Shown piece by piece: positions 41,066 to 49,766 of a stretch of DNA of 64,000 nt (its first letter is position 1; the number at the start of each line of letters is the position of its first letter). The notes beneath the pieces were generated by a model. The model did no database searches, was not told the DNA's origin, and worked only from the letters and a program-made list of their open reading frames with translations. The DNA lies in assembly GCA_019423565.1 (NCBI GenBank), contig JAHZBE010000004.1, positions 1-64,000 on the forward strand, given 5' to 3'. The position numbers and the translations under genes are program-made. The DNA is from a bacterium (GTDB lineage Bacteria > Bacillota_I > Bacilli_A > RF39 > UBA660).

Positions 41066-41398
41066 TTGAGAACACGAGAAAAACAAGTAATAGTTAGGTT
41101 AACACAAGAAGAATATAATAAATTAGTTACAAAGTCAGAAAATGTTGGATTAACAATATCAGAATTTTTAAGGATATATATTAATGGGTTTGAACCAAGA
41201 GAGAAGCCTCCAATTGAATTTTATGAAGCAATTAAACAAATAAGAAAAGTAGGAAATAATATAAATCAAATTGCAAGATTAGCAAATGCAACTGGTGTAT
41301 TAGATGAACTTACTTGTAAAAGACAATTTGATAAGTTAAATGAAACAATTCTTGAAATGAAAAGAGAATTTTTATTACCTAAAAAAATAGATAAATAA
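41066..41398 (+). CDS. MobC-like relaxosome protein
   Basis: 110 residues. TTG start 41066 with AAAGGAG upstream. The N-terminal ribbon-helix-helix-like part ('KQVIVRLTQEEYNKLVTKSENVGLTISEFLRIYI') is followed by the MobC signature 'IRKVGNNINQIARLANATG'. MobC binds oriT and helps the relaxase nick. It is followed by accessory genes and then the relaxase gene. Confidence 0.9.
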   Translation: MRTREKQVIVRLTQEEYNKLVTKSENVGLTISEFLRIYINGFEPREKPPIEFYEAIKQIRKVGNNINQIARLANATGVLDELTCKRQFDKLNETILEMKREFLLPKKIDK

Positions 41399-41450
41399 AA
41401 AAATATATAGAATTAATTATTTTTAGATGATATAATGTTCATCGTAGGGG

Positions 41451-41666
41451 ATGATGTACGTGTTAACTGTTTTAGATAAATCTATATTAAAAGAATTGGA
41501 TTCACAAAATTTTAAAGCGGATGTAATCTCAATGATAATGGATATTTTAGATACAGAGTATAAGAAAGAAGAATTCTTGTCTTTTATGATGAAAAATAGA
41601 AATGAACTTTTATCTTTAAAAGATATATTTAGTGAGTTAAATCTAATTGATAAATTAGACTTTTAA
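41451..41666 (+). CDS. 71-residue element protein, unknown
   Basis: ATG-ATG at 41451 with TAGGGGATG upstream and a TATAAT box at 41431-41436. Helical and acidic with no recognised family. Possibly cotranscribed with the following ORF. Confidence 0.65.
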   Translation: MMYVLTVLDKSILKELDSQNFKADVISMIMDILDTEYKKEEFLSFMMKNRNELLSLKDIFSELNLIDKLDF

Positions 41667-41683
41667 GGTTGGTGAAATGTAAT

Positions 41684-42145
41684 ATGGATAATGGTTGTAT
41701 TAAGTTTAATAATAGTGAATTCCATAAAGGTTTTTATGAAAATACAAATGAAGATATTTGTTTCATATTGTTTGAAATTAAAGAAAGTAATTCAGAAGAA
41801 ATAGAAGATTATACTGCAGATGTATTTTTGCATGGTTTATGTCATATTTTTGCTTATGCATTACATCAAAAGTTTGGTTATGATGTGATTGAAATAGAAA
41901 ACAAAAGCGTGTGTCATTGGTTTTGTATTTCAAAACATAATGGAAAAGAAGTATATATTGATGTAAGAGGTATGACAACTGATTATGAAGAGTTATTACA
42001 AGCATTCCAACCAGGAATTGGAAGTAATCCACAAAGAACAATTATTAATGATTTTTCAAAACATAATGATGAATGGGAAGAGAAACCATTAAAATTTGCT
42101 AATGAAGTAATTTCGAAATATTATAATTATTATTCTCTAAATTAA
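41684..42145 (+). CDS. papain-like fold protein with C-H-D triad pattern, unknown role
   Basis: 153 residues from ATG 41684 (GGTGA upstream); TTG 41669 is also in frame. 'FLHGLCHIFAYALHQKFGYDVI' carries a Cys at the start of a helix, 'SVCHWFCISKHNGKEVYIDVRGM' supplies a His on a strand and an Asp. This C...H...D layout is typical of small papain-like cysteine peptidase or amidase folds, often found as phage and element cargo. Possible roles include a peptidase, toxin or immunity function. The assignment is from pattern only. Confidence 0.6.
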   Translation: MDNGCIKFNNSEFHKGFYENTNEDICFILFEIKESNSEEIEDYTADVFLHGLCHIFAYALHQKFGYDVIEIENKSVCHWFCISKHNGKEVYIDVRGMTTDYEELLQAFQPGIGSNPQRTIINDFSKHNDEWEEKPLKFANEVISKYYNYYSLN

Positions 42146-42170
42146 GAAATGATTAAATTAAGATTTGTAA

Positions 42171-42203
42171 AAGTAAATCAGAAATGGTTTGCTTTTTTAA
42201 TTT
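42171..42203 (+). terminator. terminator-like hairpin before the relaxase gene
   Basis: AAGTAAATCA and TGGTTTGCTT arms (two wobble pairs), GAAA loop, then T6. It stands just upstream of the relaxase ribosome binding site. Confidence 0.6.
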
Positions 42204-42209
42204 TTACAA

Positions 42210-43571
42210 ATGAAAGGAGTGAGAAAAATTGCAACAACAGGAATATGGAAAATAAGTGAAAGACTTGATAATGTTATAACTTATACAACTAATGTAGAAA
42301 AAACAATTAATAATGGTTATAGTAAAGAACCATATTGTAATTTACACAATGTAATAGATTATGTAGAAAATGATTATAAAACAGAAAAACAATATTTTGT
42401 TTCGGGAATAAATTGCAGTCCTAAAACTGCACTAGAAGAAATGATAGTTACCAAAAATCAGTATGCAAAAACAAAAGGTATTTTAGGGTTTCATGCTTTT
42501 CAATCATTTAAAGAAGGTGAAGTAACTCCAGAACTTGCTCATAAAATTGGTATAAAACTTGCAGAAGAAATGTGGGGAGATAGATTTGAAGTAGTTGTTT
42601 CTACACATTTAAATACAAATCATATTCATAATCATTTTGTAATTAACTCCGTATCATTTGTTGATGGGAAAAGATATTATGATAAAAGAGAAACATATGC
42701 AGAACTACGAAGATTATCAGATCAATTATGCAAAGAATATGGTTTATCAGTATTGAGAGAAAAAGTTTGTAAAAATAGTAAAATTAATTTTGAAAATTAC
42801 CAAAAAGGTTATACTGAAAAAAATAACTACTATACTATTGCTAAAGAAGATTTAGATAGAGCGATAGAACAAGCATATGATATAAATGATTTTGAAGAAC
42901 TAATGAAAGCTATGGATTATGAAATTTTTTATCGTTATAATAAAATTAGTATCAAAAGGTATCCATATAAAAAGAATATAAGAATTGAAAGATGTTTTGG
43001 TAATGATTATTCAATAGAAAAAATAAAAGAAAGAATAAAAAATACTGATGCACCAAGGATACCATTTATAGAAGTTTTTGGTAATCAAAAATATATAATA
43101 AATAAAGAGAATTATAAAAAGCCAAAATATAAAGGATTTTATGGACTATATTTACACTATTGTTATTTGTTAAAAGTATTCCCTATAAAATATCCAAAAC
43201 AAAAATTATCTCCTCAAATAAGGTCAGATATAAGAAAAATGGACAAAATATCAGAAGAAGCAAAATTGCTTGTTAGTAATAATTTAAAAACTGACGAGCA
43301 ATTTTTTTTGTTTTATGAAGATATAAAAAAACAAGTAGAAGATTTAACAAAAAAAAGAAGTAAACTGTGGTATGAAAAAAAGAAACATAAAGAAAAAGAT
43401 TTATCAAAAGAAATAGATGAAATAAATAATAAATTAATTCCATTACGAAGGGAGGTGGGACTATGTGATGAAATTATAAAAAGATGTAAAAAAATAGAAC
43501 AAAATTTATCGGAAAATACTGATGATAAAAATAAAAGAAAGGAAGTTGATAAGAATGAATTCATCAGGTGA
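42210..43571 (+). CDS. relaxase (MobP/MobL-like mobilisation nuclease)
   Basis: About 447-453 residues. It nicks oriT and leads the transferred strand into the recipient. 'HLNTNHIHNHFVINSV' holds the metal-binding histidines and 'GFHAFQSFKEGEVTPELAHKIG' the other conserved part. The C-terminal third is coiled coil. The formal ATG 42210 has no ribosome binding site. AAAGGAGTGAG lies downstream of it and is placed correctly for ATT at 42228, where the protein would begin 'ATTGIWKISERLDNV'. That is where related relaxases begin with M-A-T-T. A non-standard ATT start is therefore likely. Confidence 0.92.
   Translation: MKGVRKIATTGIWKISERLDNVITYTTNVEKTINNGYSKEPYCNLHNVIDYVENDYKTEKQYFVSGINCSPKTALEEMIVTKNQYAKTKGILGFHAFQSFKEGEVTPELAHKIGIKLAEEMWGDRFEVVVSTHLNTNHIHNHFVINSVSFVDGKRYYDKRETYAELRRLSDQLCKEYGLSVLREKVCKNSKINFENYQKGYTEKNNYYTIAKEDLDRAIEQAYDINDFEELMKAMDYEIFYRYNKISIKRYPYKKNIRIERCFGNDYSIEKIKERIKNTDAPRIPFIEVFGNQKYIINKENYKKPKYKGFYGLYLHYCYLLKVFPIKYPKQKLSPQIRSDIRKMDKISEEAKLLVSNNLKTDEQFFLFYEDIKKQVEDLTKKRSKLWYEKKKHKEKDLSKEIDEINNKLIPLRREVGLCDEIIKRCKKIEQNLSENTDDKNKRKEVDKNEFIR
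43262..43309 (+). terminator. terminator-like hairpin inside the relaxase gene
   Basis: AAAATTGCTTGT and ACGAGCAATTTT arms (11 of 12 paired, 20-base loop), continuing as T8, in coding sequence. Confidence 0.5.
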
Positions 43572-44316
43572 AGCAGCCGAATCAGTTGTAAAAATGAGTT
43601 TGCAAGGATTAGAGGTTGCCGCTAAAATAACAGGTAATGGCGTAAAGCAAATAACTGCTTTATTAATTGCAATGTTAAAAGATAAAAGACAAACAAAAGG
43701 TAAGACAAGACTTACAAATATGCTTAAATCGGGTAAAGAATTAAAAGTATTTACTGTAAAAGAGGAAGACCTTAAAAAGTTTACACAAGAAGCCAAAAGA
43801 TATGGGGTATTATTTTGTGTTTTAAAGGATAAAAAAGCAAAAAGTCATGATGGAATGGTTGACATTATGGTTAGGGCAGAAGATGCAAGTAAAATAAATA
43901 GAATAGTTGAAAGATTTAAATTAGTAGATACAGCAACTATAAAAAGTGAAATTCAAAAAACAAAAGAAGATAAAACTAATTCAAATGAAGATGTTGTTAT
44001 TAAAAGTGTTGAAGAAAGACTTGCAGATGATATTTTATCAAAGCCAGTTGATAAAGAAGATGAATTATTAAACCCGAAAGAGGCAGTGATGGAAAAAAGC
44101 CCTCTATCAGAGCCTACCTCAAAGAACAAAAAAGAAATGGGTATTAAATCAGAGAAGAAATCTGTAAGAGAAAAATTGAAGAAAATACAAAAAGAAATGA
44201 AAGAAAAGTCAGATTCTGATTTAGATAAAAAAAGCGTATCAAAGAGCAAAGTAAAGAAAAATAAATCAATTAAGAAAACAAAAAATAAAAAACCAAAAGT
44301 AAAGGGAGGAAGATAG
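43555..44316 (+). CDS. PcfB/DUF3801-family conjugation protein
   Basis: 253 residues from ATG 43555, which has AAAGGAAG upstream; the relaxase end overlaps. 'SGEAAESVVKMSLQGLEVAAKITGNGVKQITALLIAML' and 'FTQEAKRYGVLFCVLKDKKAKSHDGMVDIMVRAEDASKINRIVERF' are characteristic of PcfB, an accessory factor of Gram-positive conjugation. A long Lys/Ser/Glu-rich tail follows. It lies between relaxase and the T4CP gene, as in related elements. Confidence 0.88.
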   Translation: MNSSGEAAESVVKMSLQGLEVAAKITGNGVKQITALLIAMLKDKRQTKGKTRLTNMLKSGKELKVFTVKEEDLKKFTQEAKRYGVLFCVLKDKKAKSHDGMVDIMVRAEDASKINRIVERFKLVDTATIKSEIQKTKEDKTNSNEDVVIKSVEERLADDILSKPVDKEDELLNPKEAVMEKSPLSEPTSKNKKEMGIKSEKKSVREKLKKIQKEMKEKSDSDLDKKSVSKSKVKKNKSIKKTKNKKPKVKGGR

Positions 44317-44320
44317 TATT

Positions 44321-45205
44321 ATGAGTAATGTCGATGAAATAATATCAAGTAGCAAGTCAAATTTTACAAAAAGATACGATAAAGATGAATGGATTAAGAA
44401 AAAACAAGAAGAAAGAACAAAAGCATATAATTTAATTGATAAAACTGCATTAGAAGTTGTAAGCGATATAAATAAATTTAAAACATATTTAGATGTTCAA
44501 GGAAGATTTAATAAGTATTCTGTTGGGAATGCTCTTTTAATAACATCTCAAATGTCAAATGCAACACAATTAAAAGAATTTGATGATTGGAAAGAACTTG
44601 GTGCTTTTGTAAAAAAGAATGCTATAGGAATAACAATTCTAGAACCAGGTGAAACTTATACAAGACCAGATGGTAGTAAAGGAATGACATATAATGCTAA
44701 AAAAATGTTTGATGTATCACAAACAAATTATCAAATACAAAATAAAAAAATAAATTATGATGATAAAGTAAAGTTAATCGCACTTTTAAAAGATAGTCCT
44801 GTTGAGATAAAAGCAGTTGATAATATTGAAGAAGTTGATAATAAAATTGCTTGTTGGAATAGTAAAGATAATATTATATATGTAAAAAGAGGTGAAGAAT
44901 CGCAAGTTGTTTTTAAAGAAGTTGCAAGAGAAATGGCAAGATTCTGTTTTGATGCAAAAGAAAATGAACAATTTGAAAATTTTAAGAGTGAGTGCGTTGC
45001 TTATATGTTATGTAAAAAACATGGAATAGATACGCAAGATTTTAATATTGAATCAATACCAAAAGAATTTATAACAATGGATTCTGGTCAAGTAAGAAAA
45101 AATTTATCTTCTATTAGAGATATAACAGAAGATATAAATACGAGAATGAATCAATATTATGAATCTGTTATGAGAAATACAAAAACAAAAGAACATGAAA
45201 GGTAA
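44321..45205 (+). CDS. ArdC-like ssDNA-binding/anti-restriction protein
   Basis: 294 residues. ATG 44321 with AAAGGGAGG upstream. The N-terminal domain ('FNKYSVGNALLITSQMSNATQLKEFDDWKELGAFVKKNAIGITILEPGE') matches the ArdC N-terminal family. In conjugative plasmids this family binds single-stranded DNA and protects it in the recipient. The C-terminal region has a helix 'VVFKEVAREMARFCFD' where an HExxH metalloprotease motif occurs in related proteins. Here the Glu/His pattern is lost, so peptidase activity is unlikely. Confidence 0.85.
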   Translation: MSNVDEIISSSKSNFTKRYDKDEWIKKKQEERTKAYNLIDKTALEVVSDINKFKTYLDVQGRFNKYSVGNALLITSQMSNATQLKEFDDWKELGAFVKKNAIGITILEPGETYTRPDGSKGMTYNAKKMFDVSQTNYQIQNKKINYDDKVKLIALLKDSPVEIKAVDNIEEVDNKIACWNSKDNIIYVKRGEESQVVFKEVAREMARFCFDAKENEQFENFKSECVAYMLCKKHGIDTQDFNIESIPKEFITMDSGQVRKNLSSIRDITEDINTRMNQYYESVMRNTKTKEHER

Positions 45206-45213
45206 TAAAATGT

Positions 45214-45405
45214 ATGAAAGAAGAAATTAAAATATTAGAATTAGATAAATATGAAATGAATTTATTAATAACTGCATTAAATGAATTTAGAAATAAAACT
45301 ATTTCAGAAAATGGAGAAATAGACCATATTGATGATTTACTTTTAAAATTAATAGATGCTCCAAACAAGAAAAGAGGTCTTCATAAAGTATTCGAGGATA
45401 GATAA
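45214..45405 (+). CDS. 63-residue element protein, unknown
   Basis: Acidic, helical ('KYEMNLLITALNEFRNKTISENGEIDHIDDLLLKLIDAP'). It stands between the ArdC-like gene and the T4CP gene and overlaps the T4CP start by one base (TAATG). Family not recognised. Confidence 0.7.
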   Translation: MKEEIKILELDKYEMNLLITALNEFRNKTISENGEIDHIDDLLLKLIDAPNKKRGLHKVFEDR

Positions 45406-47204
45406 TGAAAAATGGAAGAAATGATATTCCAATATCTTTCTATTTTATAGGTGGTATTATAGTAATATGGTTTTCACTTTTAATTGCTCCTTATATTAAC
45501 GAAGGACTAATTAATATTATTAATAATTTTTCATATGCAATAGATAAACCATTTAATATTAAGTGGTGTGATAATAGTTTAAAAACAATATTAATTTTTA
45601 TTGCAATTTATATTATTGGAATTGGTATTTATATTTCTACAAGAAAAAATTATCGAAGAGGAGAGGAGTGTGGTTCTGCAAAATGGGGATATTCAAGAGA
45701 AATAAATAAAAAATATAAACAAAGACCAAATTCAGCTAACAAAATATTAACAAAAAATGTTGCGATTGGTTTAAATGGAAAAAAACATAGAAGAAATTTA
45801 AATGTATTAGTATGTGGTGGATCTGGTGCAGGTAAAACTAGATTTTTTTGTAAGCCTAATGTTATGCAATGTAACACTTCAATGGTAATACTAGACCCTA
45901 AAGGTGAAATTATTAGAGATACAGGAAATTTATTAAAAAAGAAAGGGTATGAAGTAAAAGTACTAGATTTAATAAATATGGAAAAATCGCATTGTTATAA
46001 TCCGTTTGTTTATTTAATAAATGATAATGATGTACAAAAATTGGTTACAAATCTTTTTAAAGCGACAACTCCAAAAGAGAGTTCATCAAACGATCCGTTT
46101 TGGGATACTGCAGCGAGTATGCTACTTTTGGCACTTATTTTTTATCTTAAGTATGAAGCACCAGAAGATGAACAAAATTTTCCTATGGTAATGGAAATGC
46201 TAAGAGCGGGTGAAGTTCATGAAGATGATGATACCTATGTTAGTCCTTTAGATGTATTATTCAATAATTTAGAAGCAAAAGAACCAGAGCATATTGCAGT
46301 AAAATATTATAGAAATTATCATTCTGGTAGTGCAAAAACTCTTAAATCTATACAAATAACTCTTGTTGCACGATTAGAAAAGTTTAATCTTGAAAGTTTA
46401 GCAGGTTTAACAATAACAGATGAATTAGATTTACCAAGTTTAGGAGAAAAGAAAACTGCTTTATTTGCATTAATTCCAGATAATGATACAAGTTTTAATT
46501 TTTTAGTCAGCATATTATACACTCAACTGTTTCAGCAGTTGTTTTTTTTAGCAGATCATAAATATAATGGTAGTTTACCAGTTCACGTTCATTTTATTAT
46601 GGATGAATTTGCAAATGTTAGTTTACCAAATGATTTTGATAAAATTTTAAGTGTTATGCGTTCAAGAGAGGTATCAGTATCAATTATTTTACAAAATTTA
46701 GCACAATTAAAAGCACTTTTTGAAAAACAATGGGAAAGTATTGTGGGAAATTGTGATGAATTTCTTTATCTAGGTGGTAATGAGAAAAGTACTCATAAAT
46801 ATGTTAGTGAATTACTTGGAAAGGAAACAATAGACACAAATACTTATGGAAAATCTAGTGGAAGAAATGGTAGTTATTCAACTAATTATCAAATAAGTGG
46901 GAGAGAACTTATGACTCCAGATGAGGTAAGACTTTTGGATAATAAATATGCAATTTTATTTATAAGAGGTGAAAAACCAGTTAAGGATAAAAAATATGAT
47001 ATTTTAAAACATCCTAATGTTGCATATACAACAGATGGGAAAGGAAAACCATATTATCACGGTGGAACAGAAAATGCTATTGGAACAATAATTATTGATG
47101 AAAATATAAATAATTATAAATTTGAAAATGAGGAAGAAATAAAGAAATTAGTAGATGATTATGAACTTATTTCTTCTGATGATATTGATGAATATTTTAA
47201 ATGA
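45405..47204 (+). CDS. VirD4/TraG-type coupling protein (T4CP)
   Basis: 599 residues. Two N-terminal membrane helices ('FYFIGGIIVIWFSLLIAPYI', 'TILIFIAIYIIGIGIYIS'). Walker A G-G-S-G-A-G-K-T is near residue 140, with 'MVILDPKGEI', 'HFIMDEFANVSLP' (Walker B) and 'ILQNLAQLKALF'. It is a hexameric ATPase that delivers the relaxase-DNA complex to the secretion channel. Related genes are found right behind PcfB and relaxase in Gram-positive elements. Its coding sequence contains a terminator-like hairpin at 46523-46551. Confidence 0.95.
   Translation: MKNGRNDIPISFYFIGGIIVIWFSLLIAPYINEGLINIINNFSYAIDKPFNIKWCDNSLKTILIFIAIYIIGIGIYISTRKNYRRGEECGSAKWGYSREINKKYKQRPNSANKILTKNVAIGLNGKKHRRNLNVLVCGGSGAGKTRFFCKPNVMQCNTSMVILDPKGEIIRDTGNLLKKKGYEVKVLDLINMEKSHCYNPFVYLINDNDVQKLVTNLFKATTPKESSSNDPFWDTAASMLLLALIFYLKYEAPEDEQNFPMVMEMLRAGEVHEDDDTYVSPLDVLFNNLEAKEPEHIAVKYYRNYHSGSAKTLKSIQITLVARLEKFNLESLAGLTITDELDLPSLGEKKTALFALIPDNDTSFNFLVSILYTQLFQQLFFLADHKYNGSLPVHVHFIMDEFANVSLPNDFDKILSVMRSREVSVSIILQNLAQLKALFEKQWESIVGNCDEFLYLGGNEKSTHKYVSELLGKETIDTNTYGKSSGRNGSYSTNYQISGRELMTPDEVRLLDNKYAILFIRGEKPVKDKKYDILKHPNVAYTTDGKGKPYYHGGTENAIGTIIIDENINNYKFENEEEIKKLVDDYELISSDDIDEYFK
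46523..46551 (+). terminator. terminator-like hairpin inside the coupling protein gene
   Basis: Perfect CAACTG and CAGTTG arms, 6-base loop and then T8 inside coding sequence ('TQLFQQLFFLA'). Confidence 0.55.
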
Positions 47205-47220
47205 AAGGGTGTTTGATAAA

Positions 47221-47547
47221 ATGACAAAAAGTTTAAAAATAAATCTAAAAAAAAGAAAACTTATGGAAGCCTATGTATTTATGGCAATTTTATTTACTAT
47301 AACATTTGGAACAAGTAAAGTAGTATTAGCAACAGATGATCCACTTCAAGTAGTAAATAATTTATCAGATTTAATTTTCAGGGTTATAAAAATAATTGGA
47401 ATAATTATGATAGGCTTTGGACTTGCACAATTTGGCATATCATTTAAGAGTCATGATTCTAGTCAAAGAGCAAATAGTTTTTTGGGTATATTTGGTGGAA
47501 TTATTATGACTTTTTCAAAAGAAATTATAAATCTTATTACAAAATAA
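47221..47547 (+). CDS. Maff2/VirB2-like small membrane protein (pilin-like)
   Basis: 108 residues from ATG 47221 (AAAGGGTG upstream; earlier in-frame ATGs lie inside the T4CP gene). An N-terminal hydrophobic signal ('AYVFMAILFTITFGTSKVVLA') is followed by two membrane helices ('VIKIIGIIMIGFGLAQFGI', 'SFLGIFGGIIMTFSKEII'). Size and layout match the Maff2/TrbC-VirB2-like subunits of Tn1549-type type IV secretion systems. Position between T4CP and the VirB6-like gene supports this. Confidence 0.8.
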   Translation: MTKSLKINLKKRKLMEAYVFMAILFTITFGTSKVVLATDDPLQVVNNLSDLIFRVIKIIGIIMIGFGLAQFGISFKSHDSSQRANSFLGIFGGIIMTFSKEIINLITK

Positions 47548-47575
47548 ATGAGGCAAGATTATTCTTGCTTCATTT
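47548..47575 (+). other. hairpin between the VirB2-like and VirB6-like genes
   Basis: GAGGCAAGA and TCTTGCTTC arms with a 4-base loop. The following T run is interrupted, so it is a weak terminator or a processing site that sets different levels for the two products. Confidence 0.5.
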
Positions 47576-47595
47576 ATTTATAGGAGGTGATAATA

Positions 47596-48432
47596 TTGAG
47601 TGATAATTGGGTAGTTCAAAACTTGCAAAATTCATTAGAAACATGGAATTCTAAATTAGCAGAAATATGGAATTTAGTAACGCAAACTCCAGAAACATTT
47701 AAAAATGGTGTAATTTGGGATGTAATAAAAAAAATATATGGTTCTATGCAAGCAGTAGGTTTTGCATTACTTGTTTTATTTTTTGTAATTGGAGTAATGA
47801 AAACTTGTAGTTCATTAACAGAAGTAAAAAAACCAGAACACGCATTTAAACTCTTTATAAGATTTGCAATAGCAAAAATAGTAATAACATATGGGATGGA
47901 TTTGTTATTATCAATATTTAAGATAGTACAAGGTATTACTTCATCTATAATGACAACAGCAAAATTTACTTCAGCAAGTACAACAACTTTACCAACAGAG
48001 ATAATCAAGGCAGTAGAAAGTTGTGGCTTTTTTGAATCTATACCTTTATGGGCTGTTACTTTAATTGGTGGACTTGTTATAACTGTTTTATCTTTCGTTA
48101 TGATAATGACTATTTATGGAAGATTTTTTAAATTGTATTTATATATAGCAATAGCACCAATACCATTATCAACTTTTGCAGGTGAGCCAACAAAGCAGGT
48201 TGGTAAAAGTTTTATTAAATCATTTTGTGCAGTATGTTTAGAAGGTGCAATTATAGTACTTGCTTGTATTATATTTTCACTATTTGCAAGTTCACCACCA
48301 GTTGTAGATGTAAATGCAGCACCTGTTACACAAGTATGGAAATATATTGCAGAACTTGTTTTTAATATGTTAGTTTTAGTAGGTACAATAAAAATGTCAG
48401 ATCGAGTAGTTAGAGAAATGATGGGATTATAG
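47596..48432 (+). CDS. VirB6/TrbL-like membrane protein (transfer channel)
   Basis: 278 residues from TTG 47596, chosen because AGGAGGTGA stands right upstream; GTG 47587 overlaps that site. Five or six membrane helices are seen ('GFALLVLFFVIGVMKTC', 'LIGGLVITVLSFVMIMTIYGRFFKLYLYIAIAPIPLSTF', 'GAIIVLACIIFSLFA'). The 'FFKLYLYIAIAPIPLSTFAG' segment is typical of the VirB6-like proteins of Tn1549-type elements. It forms part of the inner-membrane channel. Confidence 0.85.
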   Translation: MSDNWVVQNLQNSLETWNSKLAEIWNLVTQTPETFKNGVIWDVIKKIYGSMQAVGFALLVLFFVIGVMKTCSSLTEVKKPEHAFKLFIRFAIAKIVITYGMDLLLSIFKIVQGITSSIMTTAKFTSASTTTLPTEIIKAVESCGFFESIPLWAVTLIGGLVITVLSFVMIMTIYGRFFKLYLYIAIAPIPLSTFAGEPTKQVGKSFIKSFCAVCLEGAIIVLACIIFSLFASSPPVVDVNAAPVTQVWKYIAELVFNMLVLVGTIKMSDRVVREMMGL

Positions 48433-48444
48433 GAGGTGTAAAAA

Positions 48445-49404
48445 ATGGAAGAAGAAAAAGAAATAGTAGGAAAAATTGAGAAAATTTTATTTCAATCTAT
48501 TGATGATAAAAATAAACATATAGATTATATTTTATATGATTCAGAAGAAAAAATGCACTTTGTTTTAGCAAGTGATGGATATGAAGATATAATTGGAATT
48601 ACTCTTCAAAATGAAAATGAAACATATTTTCATATACCAGAATGGGATTATAATTTTGATAATTATTTGTTTCAAAAATTAAAAAATGGTTATAAAATTG
48701 AGTATATGACAAATGATACACATTATGGATTATGGAATTCAATTAATGAACTATATCCAGATGATATTGAAAATAAAGAGGGAGTACAAAATTATTTGCA
48801 ATATTGTTTTGATGAGGGTATAACCAAAGAATATTTAGATAAGAAAATGAAAGTTGATACACCAGATATTTCACAATATTTTGATGGATTAACAATAAAT
48901 CAAACTATGGAATATAAGGGATATATCATAGAAGTAGGAGAATTAAATTATGATAATCCAAATGAAAATTTGCTTTATATATATGATAATTTAGAAAACT
49001 ATATGAATGGTGATGAAAGAGAAACAATATCACTAGCAACAATTGGATTAAAGAAAAATATAAGAGATTATATTAATGATACTTATTTTGATAACGAAAA
49101 ACTTGAAAGTGAAAAAGCATATTTCACATTTGTACTAGGTTATGACTTATTAAATGATATGCTTTCAAAATCATCTACAAAGGAAAATGATGTTTGCTAT
49201 GATTTTTGTAATATGCTTGCAGGAGAATTTTTAAAAAGTGAAAATTATAAAAATGAAAAAAATTCTTCTTATGAAATATTGGAAAAATGGGTAAATGAAA
49301 ATAAAGAATATATTAAAAAGCAACATAATTTATTTACAGAAAAAAATAAAAAAAGTTTGAATGAAAGTTCAATAAAAAATAAAAAAGATGAAAGGAGCAG
49401 ATAA
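48445..49404 (+). CDS. element protein of 319 residues, unknown
   Basis: ATG 48445 with AGGAGGTG upstream. Acidic, soluble, no membrane helix. The mid part ('IENKEGVQNYLQYCFDEGITKEYLD') and 'YKGYIIEVGELNYDNPNENLLYIYDN' look like two small alpha/beta modules that recur in proteins of Tn1549-like elements. The last 40 residues are Lys/Asn/Ser-rich. Its position within the type IV secretion operon suggests an accessory role. Confidence 0.7.
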   Translation: MEEEKEIVGKIEKILFQSIDDKNKHIDYILYDSEEKMHFVLASDGYEDIIGITLQNENETYFHIPEWDYNFDNYLFQKLKNGYKIEYMTNDTHYGLWNSINELYPDDIENKEGVQNYLQYCFDEGITKEYLDKKMKVDTPDISQYFDGLTINQTMEYKGYIIEVGELNYDNPNENLLYIYDNLENYMNGDERETISLATIGLKKNIRDYINDTYFDNEKLESEKAYFTFVLGYDLLNDMLSKSSTKENDVCYDFCNMLAGEFLKSENYKNEKNSSYEILEKWVNENKEYIKKQHNLFTEKNKKSLNESSIKNKKDERSR

Positions 49405-49406
49405 TA

Positions 49407-49766
49407 TTGGAAGTAAAGATAAATAAAGAAATAAGAAACTATACAGAAAGTATATTTTTTGGACTGTCATTTAGGCAGTTCTTTTTTTCTTTATGTGCTT
49501 GTATTACTGCAGTTATATTATATTTTTTCGCAATTAAATATTTTAATAAAGAAATAACATCATGGATTTGCATTATAGGAGTATTACCATTTATAGGTTT
49601 AGGTTTCTTTAAATATAATGGTATGAATTTAGAACAATTTATTAAAGAATTTATAATATCAATGATTTTAACACCAAAAGAATTAAAATATAAATCTAAA
49701 AATATTTATTATGAGGCAATACAAAATGAAGTAAAAAATAAAGAAAAGGAGAAAATAAACAAATGA
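49407..49766 (+). CDS. PrgI-family type IV secretion protein
   Basis: 119 residues. TTG start 49407 with AAAGGAG upstream. Two membrane helices ('FFFSLCACITAVILYFFAI', 'SWICIIGVLPFIGLGFF') and the conserved opening 'VKINKEIRNYTESIFFGLSFRQF' identify PrgI, the VirB3-like partner of the VirB4 ATPase. The gene overlaps virB4 by 4 bases, as usual. Confidence 0.92.
   Translation: MEVKINKEIRNYTESIFFGLSFRQFFFSLCACITAVILYFFAIKYFNKEITSWICIIGVLPFIGLGFFKYNGMNLEQFIKEFIISMILTPKELKYKSKNIYYEAIQNEVKNKEKEKINK
49461..49493 (+). terminator. terminator-like hairpin inside the PrgI gene
   Basis: GGACTG and CAGTTC arms (one wobble pair, 9-base loop) followed by T7, in coding sequence. Confidence 0.4.
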
